DNA from: Azolla caroliniana
Lineage: Eukaryota; Polypodiophyta
NCBI GenBank assembly: GCA_043228905.1
Contig: JBHGNT010000015.1
Span: forward strand, 15,686,001-15,750,000
Direction of reading: 5' to 3'
DNA length: 64,000 bases
In this document: positions 11,601-21,246 of the stretch, piece after piece
Layout of the letters: each line of letters opens with the position of its first letter
How positions within the stretch are numbered: position 1 is the first letter of the stretch
Translations under genes and position numbers: made by a program
The notes under the pieces: model-generated
Seen by the model: only the letters and a program-made list of their open reading frames with translations
What the model was told of the DNA's origin: nothing
Database searches by the model: none

Positions 11601-14600
11601 TCATGCTGGATATGATATGCTTCAAAAACACTGGGCCTCTTTCTTTCATTCTCGGAACTCTGAATGATATAATCATCATTAGAACTTGTACAATCATTGA
11701 AACATAGATATTCTGAATGATATGATCCACGGAATAAACAGATAAAACCCAAAAATGGTTTTCACACTCAAAACACTTGTTTCAGAATATCATGGTTGAT
11801 GGAACAAATCAAGTTTACAATCTGTTAAAAGCACACATCATAAGAGGCCAATTTATCACAACAGATTGAGACACACCTCTTCTGATTTTTCAGGAATTTC
11901 ATGTAAGAGTTCATGTTCCTCCTGTGCAACTATAGCAGATTGTGTTTGGATCTTATGTAAATGTTCAGCATGATCTTGCACTTCATTATTTGCAGAACCA
12001 TCTAAAACAATATTGGGTATAGAGTCCTGCAGTGGAAGTTTTTCCTTACTTTCAGTGATATTATTCTGTTGAATAATCTCATTTCCTGGTAACTCTTGTT
12101 CCTTCCTTGGTACTGTAGCAGATTGTGATGGAACGTTATGAACTTCTTCAACATGATCTTGCTGTTGATTAGTTATAGATCCATCTGCAACAACATTTGG
12201 TGTGGATTCCTCAGGTGGAAATGTTTCCACATCTTTATTGGTATTACTCTCTTGTTCAATCTCATTCACTGGCAATTCTTTTTCCTCGTCAATAAGGAAA
12301 AGTTTCTGCTTCACAGAAGTATTTTCATCTTTCACATCAACACCTTGATTTTCTGAAACCAATTCTTCTTCAGAATTTGCCTTCTTTTCCAACTTTTGTT
12401 CATCTTTCTGGTGCACACTTTGTTCTTCTTTTTGACCAAGACGTAAAGTTTTACGCAAGTCTACAGGATATAAAGTAACAACAGCAATGGCTGCTGCAGA
12501 TAATGCCGCCACAATCATAAAATATGACTGTTTAGGAGGACTTTCTGAACCTTTACTTTGAGGCTGTGGTCCTTGTGTAGCGGCAGCCTTTGGAGTTATG
12601 GGCGGAGCAGCCTTTGGAGTTATGGGTGGAGCAACCTTTGGAGTTGTAGGTGGAGGGGGCATGCCTTTTTTTTCAGGAGCACTTGTTACCTTTTCTGAAG
12701 GTGTACTTTTTCCACCACCACCATGCCTAGAAGCTGCTGAGAAAAGCCTCTGTCCAATCTGCAGGACAGTTTAAATATTTGATTCTAAGCAATTATGCTT
12801 TACTTTAATTGTATTTAATTTAATATCGCAAACATTTAACCATCACTTGGATTTTATTCTGCTTTTTCCAATAGAAAAACACTGTTATGGAAGGAGTAGA
12901 TGCTTTTCTTCATTATAGTCATGGACGTAGCATCTATTTGAAAAGTTGAAGTCCTTAATCTTTTCAACGTGAAAAATGTTTTTTAATCAATCAAACAAAT
13001 ACTGTGATACGCACAAGCAACCTGCACTTGTCTTCATCATAAACACAATTTCCATAAGCACATATTTTGTCAATACAAGACAACACTTAAATGGTTAATG
13101 CGCCAAAAATGAACTCAATCTTCTTGAGATATTTTCGCAGTCATGCAAAATTACTGCTCTTATGAATAATATATCAAGAAGCACAACATATGATGCATCA
13201 AAAACACTTTTTCAGCAAACATATTGGAGAAAGAAAGAAAGAACAATATATGAACGTCTTTTAAGAGGCCAAAATGGCCTGTAAGACCAAAACAAGAGAT
13301 AACATCGTAAGTGTTGTTCTTAAAATAAATAAAAGTTACTAAGTAAAGAAGGTAAATAAAATAAAAAGAGACTAAAGAATATTGTTATTGGTACATGTAA
13401 GATTCTCGCATCAGATATAGCATAGGTCCATCCAAAATGGAGAAGTCTCTGAAGAGAGGGAAGCCCCTATAGCGGCAGAATATAATGGCCTTTATCTGTT
13501 GATGAATAGGGTGGTGAAATCGTGATCCATGGGACCAGGGCCTACATGTATGAAGAATTGCTATTACCCGACCTATTGTAACCCCTTTGTTATGTTCTGG
13601 TTAGGACCCCATTTGTGTAGCCGTTGATTGACTTGTAGCATGAGTTGGAGTGATCGGGCTAAAGAAAGTTGTAATTGTTCTTTGTTGATGAGCTTGTGTG
13701 GCTGTATTGTTGTCCTTCAACAACTTTTCCATGTCTCTTGAGTTCTAGCAAGATTGGTGCTCATATTCCATTACCTGGCATAGTGGGCCATAACCTTACT
13801 TAAAGAGGCAATAATGCTCCCCCTTTGTTATGTTCTGGTCAGGAGCCCATTTGTGTAGCCCTTGATTGACTTGTAGCATGAGTTGGTGTGATAGGGCTAA
13901 AGAAAGTTGTGATTGTTCTTTGTGGATCAGCTTGTGTGGTTGTATTGTTGTCCTCCAACAACTTTTCAACGTGTCTCTTGAGTTCCAACAAGATTGGTGC
14001 TCACATTCCATTACTTAACATAGTGGGCTAGGATGGTGGCAGCTCCAGACCTGCACTCTTTTTCATCTTTATTATCTCTCCTCTACATTCTCTTTCTTCC
14101 TAAATTCTTCTCTCTTTAGAATCTGGAACTCTTTAAACACCTCTCCCTTCCATTTTTTCAAGATTACTCCCTCTTCTTCCTTATTTAATGTACATGTATG
14201 GTAGTACAAGAGTCATTTAACTACCAAACAACCACTTCACCCACATCCCCCAAATTTGTATAAATAGGCTATACCAGCCTCTTTTGTAAGAACTTTATTT
14301 TTGCTACTAACAAACAAGGTCTACTCTTTGGTTGTGTCTCTACTTTTTGCAACTATTTTGCTACTGTTGTCTAACAGCCTTCACACAGCTTGGCTGTGTC
14401 TATTTTTTCTTCCAACTATTCCATTGCTGCTATTAACAGCTTTTCACACATGGTATCAGGGTTGTGAGGTCTCCATAGCCTCAGCCTGATTTTTTGCCAA
14501 AAAGTGCACAAGCCTATCTTCTTTATCCCACCCTTAAGAGGTGTTTCTTTTCTTTGCAGCCACCTTCCCCACCTACAGAGGAGGTTTTTCTTTTTCCCCC

Positions 14601-17600
14601 ATCTGAGCCTCACCTAGAATCTAGGGAGGAGTAGAAAGACCCTGAGCATCTACTTACAGCTATCGTAAACAGTGCAGTTGTAGCTCAAGAGGAGGATATC
14701 CATGGCCTCGCTTTATTTCATCAACCATTCCCCAACTCCCCAAGAGTCCATCTTGGATTGGGAACTGCAGATAAAGACCTTGCTACAGTACCATCATCTA
14801 TGGAATGTAGTCAACAGTAGTCATGGACACCAACAGTCAACAAATCCAAACCTCACAAAAGCTAGTGACACATAAGAAGGGGGTTTATAATGCCTGAAAA
14901 GTTCCCACAGCCCCTTGGAAAAATCCAAATCTTATCTTCTTCAAGTGCTTCTACTTCAAGGTTGTCACATCTTGGTGGCACAAGAAGATCCCACATTGTT
15001 GTGGCATGCTCGGTTTGGTCATCTCAACTACAACTCTCTTGAAAAGCTCTCCTCTTCGCAGCTAGTTGAGGGTTTTCCTCTTTTTAAAACTACCAGTACC
15101 CCAAGTGTTGCTTGTCTTTCAGACAAGCAACATCGAGAGCCCTTCCCTCATCAAGCCACTCACTGTGCAACATCTATTTTGGAGTTAGTGCACATGGATC
15201 TTCGTGGTCCGATAAAAACTGCTACTCTTGGTGGCATACACTATTTCATGCTTATCATTCATGATTTCTCACGTAAGGTTTGGGTTTACTCGCTTGCAAT
15301 AATCTCAAGCCTTCACCAAATTTCAAGAATTAGTAGCTCTTGTTGAGAACGAGACATCAAAGAAGGTTCGAAAGATAAGCTTGGACAATGGTGGCGAGGT
15401 TATCTCACAATCTTTCCACCATTTTTGCTCTCAAGGATGCACTACTCGCCAATTATCTGCACCCAACACTCCTCAACAAAATGGTGTGGTGAAAAGGAAG
15501 AACCAGACACTCCAAGAGATGGCTCATACAATGATTTGTCAATCTTATTTTCCTCTCACGTTTTGGGGTGAAGCTGTAAACAGAGCAATCTACATCATCA
15601 ACTGCTCCCTAACTAAAGCAGTTGCTGCAATGACCCCTGTAGAAGCATTTACAGGTGTAAATGCCCTCAGTTTCTCATTTAAGTCTTTGGTTGTAATGCA
15701 TATGATCACATTTCAGATGACAAAAGAGCTAAATTTGAGAAATGCAAGTTCCTTGGCTACAGCAAGCAATCTAAAGCTTACAAGTCATAGGATATAGAAC
15801 CAAAGTGTCTAGTCATCTCTATCCATTTTACCTGAGTTCACGGCTGAAATCCCAGCTGCTCCAGAAACTCCAATTCCAGATGATGATGTCTCACCTTCAA
15901 GCTCCCATCTCAAACTCTAACATCGCCTCCAATTCAAACCTCCCTCAACTCCAAATGTTTCCTCTCCTACACACCAGCTTCCACCATTTCCAAGGTGGCT
16001 TCAAGCCACCATTCGTGATTCCCATCTCTCTAATGTTGAACTTCATGAGTATACAGTTGGGTCTCCTACCAACATGAGAACAACATTTAGGTCACAATGG
16101 CCTCTTCACTCATGCAACTTTGCCTTACTATGCACTGTTGAGAAATCACAAGAACCCACTACAGCAAAAGAAGCTCTTGTTCTTCTGAACTGGAAAGTGG
16201 TACTAGAAGTTGAATTTAATTCCATTGTGCGGAATCACAAATGGGAGCTGGTCCCTTGGCCTCAACATAGGCAAGTCATTGGAGTGAAATGGATTTTCAA
16301 GTCCAAGTACCATGCTGATAAGTGGAAGGCATGCTTAGTTGCAAAAGGCTAATCACACGTAGGGGTGGAATATGAGGAAACCTTTGCTCCAACGGCAAAG
16401 TACACCTCTATTTGATGGGCTCTTGCAATTGCTGCTCACAACAAATGGCCAACCTTTCAAATGGATACAAAGTCAATCTTCCTTAATGATGACCTGAAAG
16501 AGAAAGTTTATGTAGAACAACCTCCAAGTTTCGAGATTTCAGCGTGGAAAAACATGGTTAAAAGTGACAAAGCTTGTATGGCTTAAACCAAGCTCCCAAA
16601 GCCTGGTATGACAAAATTGATGCATTATTTCTCTCTCTTGGGTTTCAATACTATTCTGCTGACAATGTTGGAGGGTGGCAGCTCCAAACCTACACTCTCT
16701 TTCATCTTTATTATCTCTACTATTCTACATTCTCTCACTTCCTAGATTGTACTATCTCTAGAATTTGCAACTCTTTAAATGTCTTCTCTTTTTAGAATCT
16801 GCAACGCTTTAATGCCTTCTCTCTCTTCCACTTTTTCCAAGATATTCCCTCTTATTCCTAATTTATTGTACCTGTTTGGTAGTACAAGAGTCAGTTAATA
16901 CCAAACAATCATTTCACCCACTTTACCCATTTTGTATAAATAGGCTATACCAGCCTCTTTTGTAAAGATTTTTGTTTTTGTTGCTACTTACAAACAAGCT
17001 CTACTCTTTGGCTATGTCTCTACTCTTTGCCACTATTTTTTCTACTGCAGTCTAACAGCCTTCTCACAGCTCGGCAGTGTCTATTTTGTTCTAACAATTG
17101 TTCCGCTGCTGCTATTAGCAGCTTTTCTCACATGTATCAGAGCAGTGAGGTCTCCATATCCTCAGCCCAATTTTTTTTGCCAAATAGCACACAAACCTAT
17201 CTTCTTTTATCCCTCCCTCCCAACCCTATGGAGGAGGTTCTCTTAGCAGCCACCCTCCCAACCTACAAAGGAGGTTCTTTTTTCTTTCCCCCTAATCTGA
17301 GCCTCACCTAGCATCTAGGGAGGAGTAGAAAGACCCTGAGTATCTACTAACAGCTGCTGCAAATTGTCCAATTGTAACTCAAGAGGAGGATATCCATGGC
17401 CTGACATGCCACCATTGTTTCATCAACCATTCCCCAACTCCCCAAAGAGTCCATCGTTTGGTAGTACAAGAGTCAGTTAATACCAAACAATTACTTGGAT
17501 TGGGAACTGCAAATAAAGACCTTGCTGCAGTACCATCGTCTATGGAATGTAGTCAATGGTAGTGACAAGAAACCACCGGTAACTTCATCCTCTTCAACCA

Positions 17601-20594
17601 AATTAGTTGCTGGCTCATCTAACGATGAGATTGAAGCTTGGCTAGATAAGGATTCTCATGCTCATGCTTTCCTCATGTTTAATATTAAACCGAGCATCGC
17701 TCGTCAATTTCAAGATACAGATGAAGAGACAGCCAATTAACTATGGGCAGCCATCAAGAAAAGGTGTCATCGAGCTAGTCATGCTCAAATGATAGCTATT
17801 GAGAGCCAACTAGCAAATCTCAAGATTCATGACACTCCCAACATCATGGATCAAATAATGCCATTTGTTACTCTCCAAAAGGAACTAGTTTCTTTGGAAA
17901 GCAAGTCAACTGAAATTGAGTTTGTACATCGTCTAATGATAAAGTTGCCTGAGTCATTCTCAGCCTTTTGTGACACAATTCCTCTTCTTCCCAACACACC
18001 TGATATGAATACATTTCTTGGCACACTATAAGACAAGGCAACAAGGAAGAAAAGTGCTCAAACTTTCAATGAGACACTTCTACATGCAAAAAGTAAAGGC
18101 AAGTGGAAGCAAAATGGCAACTCCTACAACAAACCCAATCCAAGACCACTAGACAACCCAGCCTACAAGGAGCTGACCTGTCATTATTGTGGCTACAAAG
18201 GTCACATTCAGCCCAACTGTCGGAAAAAGAAAAAGGACAATGCCAAGAAATCTTCTTCTACCGAAAGTCAACCTACACCAAAATCAAACTCGTTCCACTC
18301 AGCCAAAGAAACAGTTTTCCTTGGCATTGAGGAACATTCTTCACATTTGGCTGGAACAACTACCTCAACCATTGATGAGTGGTTAGTAGACAATGGTGCC
18401 ATTGCACACCTGACTTATGACAAATCCATTTTGCATGATGTGAAGCCTAGCTCCTCCAAAATCTCCATAGGAGATGCCTCAAGCATTGAGGCTTCGTGTG
18501 TGGGTAATGTGTTTCTTAACATTTCTTCAAATGACGAACCTGCCGTTCTTCAAGATGTGCTATGTGATCAGGCAGACAATGCTGAAAACACAAAGGATGC
18601 AAAGATTAACTTTATGCACACATGAGGTAACTTAGCTATCATGTATATCACATTAACTTTTGAGTGAACTTTGTAAGAGGTTATAGAAAACCTTCCGCTA
18701 CAAGAATGCAAGGACTACTAGAATCTACGCCTTCAAGAAATTTAGCTTGTGAAGCATTTAATAGAGACAAATGAGCATAGAGTTCCTATGGCACATTGAT
18801 ATAATTAATAAGCAAATATCTCATCCATTAAGACTGATATAGAAGGCGGCTCGGTCATTGTCTCAACTCCGAACAATCTTAATATCATGATGTTATTATC
18901 ATCGTTCATTCTATTATTGCATCATTACAAGTAACTCAATCTGTTTTGCTGGTCCTAAAATAATATATTGAATCATAATGTTCATGAATGAGCCATTATA
19001 GTCCACCCTGAACTTCGTCGAGGGTGATTAACTCAATTAAACTTTGATTAGCTCCCCCAACTAATAATCACTGAAATTATCCTTGATAGTGAGTTAAGAA
19101 TTCAGATAAATTAACACAATACACAGAATGGCCCCAATGGTTTGTTGCACTATTGTAGTGCACTGTTTTACACTAATCCAGCTAGACGCAAACAATTAAA
19201 AGATAAGTGTTTCAACCAGGAACGTGCAAGTCAGGTTGAATAATGTCATTGAAACCCCTAGTTCCAAAACCCATCGGTTCATAAATCAGTAAATATATCT
19301 CAAACCCTAATTTTTCTCTCTCTCAAACCATCAGAATACCTGATTTCTGATCTGTAAACAGACAATCTGAAATCCTATTTCTAGTCTGTAAACAAACCAT
19401 CAGGAACGATGATTTCTAATCCGCAAACGGTCATTGAAATCCCTAATCTCTGTGGTCTAGTGGACAGCCATAGGAAAACCAAGAGAGGGACAAATCTGCA
19501 GCCCAATACCCTTCCACTCCCCCTCCCCCTGTCTCCGATTAAAAGTATGAAATTTGAGCAATCCAAAAATCTTTATGCTCATCTAAACCAGTAAAGGTAT
19601 CTCTACATGTATAGACTATGGGATTCTTTAGTCACTTCTATTTTTATTTAGTTACATTTGTTTTGGTTGGCTATTCTCGAAGAAAAGACAACATTTTAAG
19701 ATGCAATCTCTTTTTTGGTCTTATTGAAAACATTTTGGCCTCTTAAAAGACATTAATATATCTTCTTCCAAATAAATTAGTTTTTGCAAAACCTAGATAC
19801 ATGAAAAACCTGTTCATGCTAAGATTTTGCCAAAAAGAAGACACTTTTTATTGGTTGAAAAACTGAGTTTCCTTTAAGCCGCAGTAAATATTAAAGACCT
19901 TTAGGATGAAAACACAAATCCTCGCATATTTAATAAGTGCATGACTGTGAGTAAGCCTTGCCACTTGTGTTCTTGGATAGTGTTTCTTTCTCTCATTACA
20001 AATGTAAACATCTTCCATTCCAATACAATGACACCATAATGTATGCAGTCACAAATTTTACAAATCCTATGATACTATAAAATGCAAGGATGAAAATGCA
20101 AATCATAGCGTATTTGATAAATGCATGACTATCAGTATGCCTTCCCATTTGTGCTCTTGGATAGTGTTTATTTCTCTCATCTTCCATTCCAATATTGCAA
20201 TACTATAATGTATGCAACCAAGAGTTGTATAGAATGGAGAAACAATAATTTTCCAACTTCGTTTCATTGAACGAGATAGATTTGTTTGGATGAGTGAGAT
20301 GGCATGCAAAAAAAAAAATCAATTCCTCTAATTTCCTTTCAAGAACCAAAACATTTGATATCTATTCTACTACCTTCGCATCCTTAAAAACTAGAAAGAA
20401 GGAGGACGAAGCAGAAGTTCTAAAACAAAGAAAATCACGGGGAAACAACAAATTCTTACTTGGGAGAACAATGGATAGCTACTAGTGTAGCTCCGCGAGA
20501 GCTCGTCTCTGTGGGAGCTCCAGCGAGCGAGAAGGGGGGGAGGGGACGAGTTTCGGGCGCAACGGAGACACCACAGCAGCTGCCTGTGCGCCAT
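5421..20594 (-). CDS. MIC60: MICOS complex subunit MIC60 (mitofilin), 11 coding exons
   Basis: MIC60 is the inner-membrane core of MICOS. It holds cristae junctions and contacts the outer membrane; in plants it is also linked to mitochondrial lipid transfer. Proposed exons: 20460-20594, 11877-12758, 11519-11659, 11260-11412, 10921-10998, 8003-8095, 7808-7927, 7651-7728, 7354-7533, 6258-6359, 5421-5660. Every internal exon is a multiple of three and all junctions are phase 0, giving 733 residues. Residues 1-45 form an Arg-rich presequence, 78-105 carry Pro-rich TPKAAPPI repeats, and 123-142 (FMIVAALSAAAIAVV) are the membrane segment. Residues 205-326 are a 61-residue tandem duplication. Residues from about 390 to 545 are charged and probably coiled coil, and the mitofilin domain runs to the end, with DWVKQARERAVMEQVLLLLQ near the C-terminus. 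Introns 1 and 5 (7.7 and 2.8 kb) hold retroelements. The family assignment from exon 2 onward is firm; exon 1 is an inference. Confidence 0.88.
7354..7533 (-). CDS. MIC60: MIC60 exon 9, followed by a GC donor
   Basis: Sixty codons of the mitofilin domain (GTFALEDAMKNGAPVEKVI, then LSSLPKDVHRKGTKTLAQL). The exon ends CAG|GCAAGC, so intron 9 begins with GC rather than GT. Intron 9 ends with a normal CTGCAG acceptor at 6360, and the protein continues FDSMKSAV in the correct family register. No GT donor near this point keeps the frame and the alignment. Confidence 0.85.
8570..8790 (-). mobile_element. LINE-4d: LINE 3' end in MIC60 intron 5
   Basis: The minus-strand orientation gives the LINE-4 3' terminus: GGTCTTATAGGCCATTTTGGCC, TCTTTAAAGACAT and a tail of TTTC repeats (read on plus as GAAAGAAAGAAA at 8565). 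It is about 220 bp long and points opposite to LINE-4a and LINE-4b in the same intron, so it can pair with them as an inverted repeat. Confidence 0.75.
8800..9312 (+). mobile_element. LINE-4a: LINE 3' end in MIC60 intron 5
   Basis: Degraded LINE-4 C-terminal coding sequence (AEMQQWFEPHG near 8990) is followed by the family 3' UTR and the terminus GGCCATTTTCGCCTCTTAAAAG with a TTTC-rich tail at 9290-9312. The hairpin arm carries one substitution (TCGCC for TGGCC). LINE-4b begins only about 20 bp further on. Confidence 0.7.
9335..10510 (+). mobile_element. LINE-4b: 5'-truncated LINE in MIC60 intron 5
   Basis: This copy carries part of the ORF2 C-terminus. At 9587-9868 is an open stretch (MQQWFESHGMSINALPPFQ). 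After a stop it continues with RTLAHQLQIEVGRYTRI and a zinc-finger-like CQLCHQGVESKEHYACHC at 9935-9990. A long 3' UTR then ends in the family hairpin AGGCCATTTTGGCCT (10459-10473), TCTTAAAAGA and a TTTC-rich tail. The finger has the same spacing as the one at the end of LINE-1 ORF2, so the two families are related. Confidence 0.8.
9587..9990 (+). pseudogene. LINE-4b ORF2 C-terminal fragment
   Basis: The remnant of an ORF2 tail lies downstream of the RT domain. It contains a C-x2-C-x8-H-x3-C pattern (CQLC...EHYACHC) followed by a short HCRVF segment, as in the LINE-1 tail CALC...EYHTLIQC. One stop separates the upstream open stretch from the finger. RT itself is missing through 5' truncation. 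Confidence 0.65.
11877..12758 (-). CDS. MIC60: MIC60 exon 2 (end of presequence, membrane segment, variable region)
   Basis: This is the largest exon, 294 codons. It opens after a CTGCAG acceptor and ends at GAG|GTGTGT. It holds a Gly/Ser/Lys segment, three near-identical 24-bp units encoding TPKxAPPI, the single hydrophobic segment, and a long acidic intermembrane-space region. Codons at 12281-11916 form two 61-residue direct repeats that share xELPxNEI at the start, a PNxVxDGS core, and QxQSAxV near the end. This variable region is poorly conserved in the family, whereas exons 7-11 carry the conserved mitofilin part. Confidence 0.85.
13228..13581 (-). mobile_element. LINE-4c: LINE 3' end in MIC60 intron 1
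   Basis: Minus-strand LINE-4 3' UTR and terminus. The hairpin AGGCCATTTTGGCCT lies at 13268-13282, followed by TCTTAAAAGACG and a TTTC tail (plus-strand GAAAGAAAGAAAG at 13232). The UTR matches LINE-4b at 10100-10450 in reverse. It is in the same orientation as MIC60. Confidence 0.75.
13582..14029 (-). repeat. 238-bp tandem duplication in LINE-4c
   Basis: Two direct copies start at 13582 and 13820 with CCCCTTTGTTATGTTCTGGT and run with high similarity to the copia LTR at 14030. The unit corresponds to the region between the ORF2 tail and the 3' UTR of LINE-4b near 10012-10100. LINE-4c therefore carries a duplicated segment that LINE-4b has once. Confidence 0.75.
14030..14450 (+). repeat. copia-B LTR 1 (5' LTR)
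   Basis: Direct repeat of 16666-17132. It ends ...TTTTCACACA directly before a primer-binding site at 14451. A promoter box TATAAATA lies at 14259-14266. Its outer few bases appear lost or altered, since it abuts the LINE-4c duplication without a clear TGTT start. It is antisense within MIC60 intron 1. Confidence 0.8.
14451..14462 (+). promoter_or_regulatory. copia-B primer-binding site (initiator Met tRNA type)
   Basis: TGGTATCAGGGT immediately follows LTR 1. The plant copia consensus TGGTATCAGAGC pairs with the 3' end of initiator Met tRNA, and here the last positions have drifted. The second copy at 17133 reads TGTATCAGAGC, lacking one G. Confidence 0.75.
14915..15797 (+). pseudogene. copia-B unit 1 integrase
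   Basis: The GAG-pre-integrase motif LLWHARFGHLNYNSLEKL is followed by the integrase core: LELVHMDLRGPI supplies the first catalytic Asp, ISLDNGGEV the second, and APNTPQQNGVVKRKNQTLQE the region of the catalytic Glu, although GVVKRKNQ has Lys where family members usually have Glu (GVAERKN). It continues through FWGEAVNRAIYIIN and TPVEAFTG. A frameshift near 15350 splits it into two open stretches. It would be inactive even without the deletions. Confidence 0.8.
16074..16665 (+). pseudogene. copia-B unit 1 reverse transcriptase, N-terminal part
   Basis: RT fingers begin with EVEFNSIVRNHKWELVPWP and IGVKWIFKSKY, followed by YEETFAPTAKYTS, FQMDTKSIFLNDDLKEKVY and a shifted YGLNQAPKAWYDKID. Stops occur after LVAKG and before WALAIAA. 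The sequence reaches LGFQYYSAD and is then cut by LTR 2, before the catalytic YVDD. Confidence 0.8.
16666..17132 (+). repeat. copia-B LTR 2 (internal, shared)
   Basis: TGTTGGAGGGTGGC ... TTTTCTCACA, 467 bp, a direct repeat of LTR 1. A PBS-like TGTATCAGAGC follows at once, so this LTR acts as a 5' LTR for the sequence to its right. It also occupies the place of a 3' LTR for unit 1, although no polypurine tract precedes it. Confidence 0.8.
17495..18330 (+). pseudogene. copia-B unit 2 gag
   Basis: Copia gag of the UBN2 type. An opening LQIKTLLQYHRLWNVVNGS is followed by SHAHAFLMFNIKPSIARQFQ. After a stop it continues RHRASHAQMIAIESQLANLK-like, EFVHRLMIKLPESFSAFCD and TPDMNTFLGTL. A CCHC knuckle in another frame (CHYCGYKGHIQPNC near 18178-18230) completes gag. 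It is broken by at least one stop and two shifts. Confidence 0.75.
18347..18625 (+). pseudogene. copia-B unit 2 protease fragment
   Basis: The open stretch has the copia protease entry WLVDNGAIAHLTYDKSIL. The active-site triplet expected as D-S/T-G-A reads DNGA here, so the catalytic neighbour is altered. Conserved ISIGDASSIEASCVGNV follows, and homology ends near PAVLQDVLC. Confidence 0.7.
18626..19609. other. MIC60 intron 1 sequence without recognised feature
   Basis: Between the broken copia-B unit 2 and the LINE-4e remnant I see no coding similarity or repeat. Given its position it may be original intron sequence. Confidence 0.4.
19610..19772 (+). mobile_element. LINE-4e: LINE 3'-end remnant in MIC60 intron 1
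   Basis: About 160 bp of the LINE-4 3' terminus ends ACATTTTGGCCTCTTAAAAG, then ACATTAATATATCTTC. The left hairpin arm is degraded. No coding sequence remains. Confidence 0.65.
19900..20235. repeat. 186-bp degenerate tandem duplication near MIC60 exon 1
   Basis: Two copies beginning near 19903 and 20089 share GGATGAAAA.CAAATC, AT..GCATGACT and TCTTGGATAGTGTTT. They are diverged by many substitutions and a small indel, and lie in intron 1 about 230 bp from exon 1. Confidence 0.6.
20460..20594 (-). CDS. MIC60: MIC60 exon 1 (mitochondrial presequence)
   Basis: This 45-codon open stretch starts at an ATG on the minus strand and ends in a consensus donor (CAA|GTAAGAA). It encodes a typical plant mitochondrial presequence: six Arg, many Ser and Leu, few acidic residues, beginning MAHRQLLWCLRCARNSS. 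The GC-rich composition contrasts with the AT-rich surroundings. It joins exon 2 in phase 0, where the protein continues IGQRLFSAASRHGGGGK, also presequence-like. A TATA box and a 5' leader with GAA repeats lie just upstream. I inferred the link from strand, phase and protein type; a transcript would settle it. Confidence 0.65.
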
Positions 20595-20664
20595 GCGTGA
20601 GGGAAGGACAACTGCGACAGAGAGACCTCTCTCTCTGTTCCTGCTTCGTCTTCGATGAAATAAT

Positions 20665-20737
20665 TTCTTCTTCTTCTTCTTCTTCTTCTTCTTCTTCTTC
20701 TTCTTCCATATATGTACACACACACACACACACACAC
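20665..20737 (-). repeat. (GAA)14 and (TG)n microsatellites in the presumed MIC60 5' UTR
   Basis: On the plus strand (TTC)14 occupies 20665-20706 and a CA run occupies 20715-20737. Read on the MIC60 strand these become a TG run followed by GAA repeats just ahead of the start codon. Both are length-variable by nature and would lie in the leader if the TATA box at 20811-20817 is used. Confidence 0.8.
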
Positions 20738-20810
20738 TGTCACACACCCCAAAAATAAAACAAAGAGCAACCAAAGAGAGTTTCCTCTTCTCTAATGAGA
20801 GTTTAGGGAA

Positions 20811-20817
20811 ATTTATA
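20811..20817 (-). promoter_or_regulatory. Candidate MIC60 TATA box
   Basis: TATAAAT on the minus strand lies about 220 nt upstream of the exon 1 ATG. Usual spacing would place transcription start near 20785, giving a leader of about 190 nt that includes a (TG)n and a (GAA)14 tract. This is inferred from motif and position only. Confidence 0.4.
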
Positions 20818-20889
20818 AACCTAGGCACCACACACCTGTATATGTATACATACAATAATCCATATATATACATACATATAATATATGTA

Positions 20890-20976
20890 TCATTATGTAT
20901 GTATGTATATGCATGTGTGTGTGTGTGTGTGTGTGGTATGTTTGGATGCATATGCAGATATGTATGTATGTATATG

Positions 20977-21029
<53 letters not shown>

Positions 21030-21240
21030 TATGTTTGGATGCATATGCAGATATGTATGTATGTATATGCATGTGTGTGTGTGTGTGTGTAGTATGTTTG
21101 GATGCATATGCAGACATGTATGTATGTATATGCATGTGTGTGTGTGTGTAGTATGTTTGGATGCATATGCAGACATGTATGTATGTATATGCAGGTGTGT
21201 GTGTGTGTGTGTGTGTGTGGTATGTTTGGATGCATATGCA
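20890..21240. repeat. Minisatellite with variable TG tracts upstream of MIC60
   Basis: Five tandem units share GTATGTTTGGATGCATATGC, then AGA(T/C)ATGTATGTATGTATATGCA and a TG run of changing length. The GTATGTTTGG cores start near 20935, 21028, 21091, 21150 and 21219. The unit cores are nearly identical, so the array is young or homogenised. Long open frames on both strands here are artefacts of the repeat. Confidence 0.85.
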
Positions 21241-21246
21241 GATAGA

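Larger units (their letters stand above)
14451..16665 (+). mobile_element. copia-B unit 1: deleted Ty1/copia internal region
   Basis: After LTR 1 and the PBS comes a leader with the first codons of gag (from 14755). A deletion near 14820 then removes the rest of gag and protease. GAG-pre-integrase, integrase and the start of RT follow. The RT homology stops at 16665, exactly where LTR 2 begins, so the palm, RNase H and polypurine tract are gone. The unit lies antisense in MIC60 intron 1. Confidence 0.8.
17133..18625 (+). mobile_element. copia-B unit 2: PBS, leader, gag and start of protease
   Basis: This is the 5' half of a second internal region from the same family. A leader closely matches 14462-14760. 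gag runs from about 17490, a zinc knuckle lies near 18178-18230, and a protease-like segment lies near 18380. Homology stops near 18580. There is no third LTR. A 40-bp patch of LTR sequence sits in the leader (17456-17494). Confidence 0.8.
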
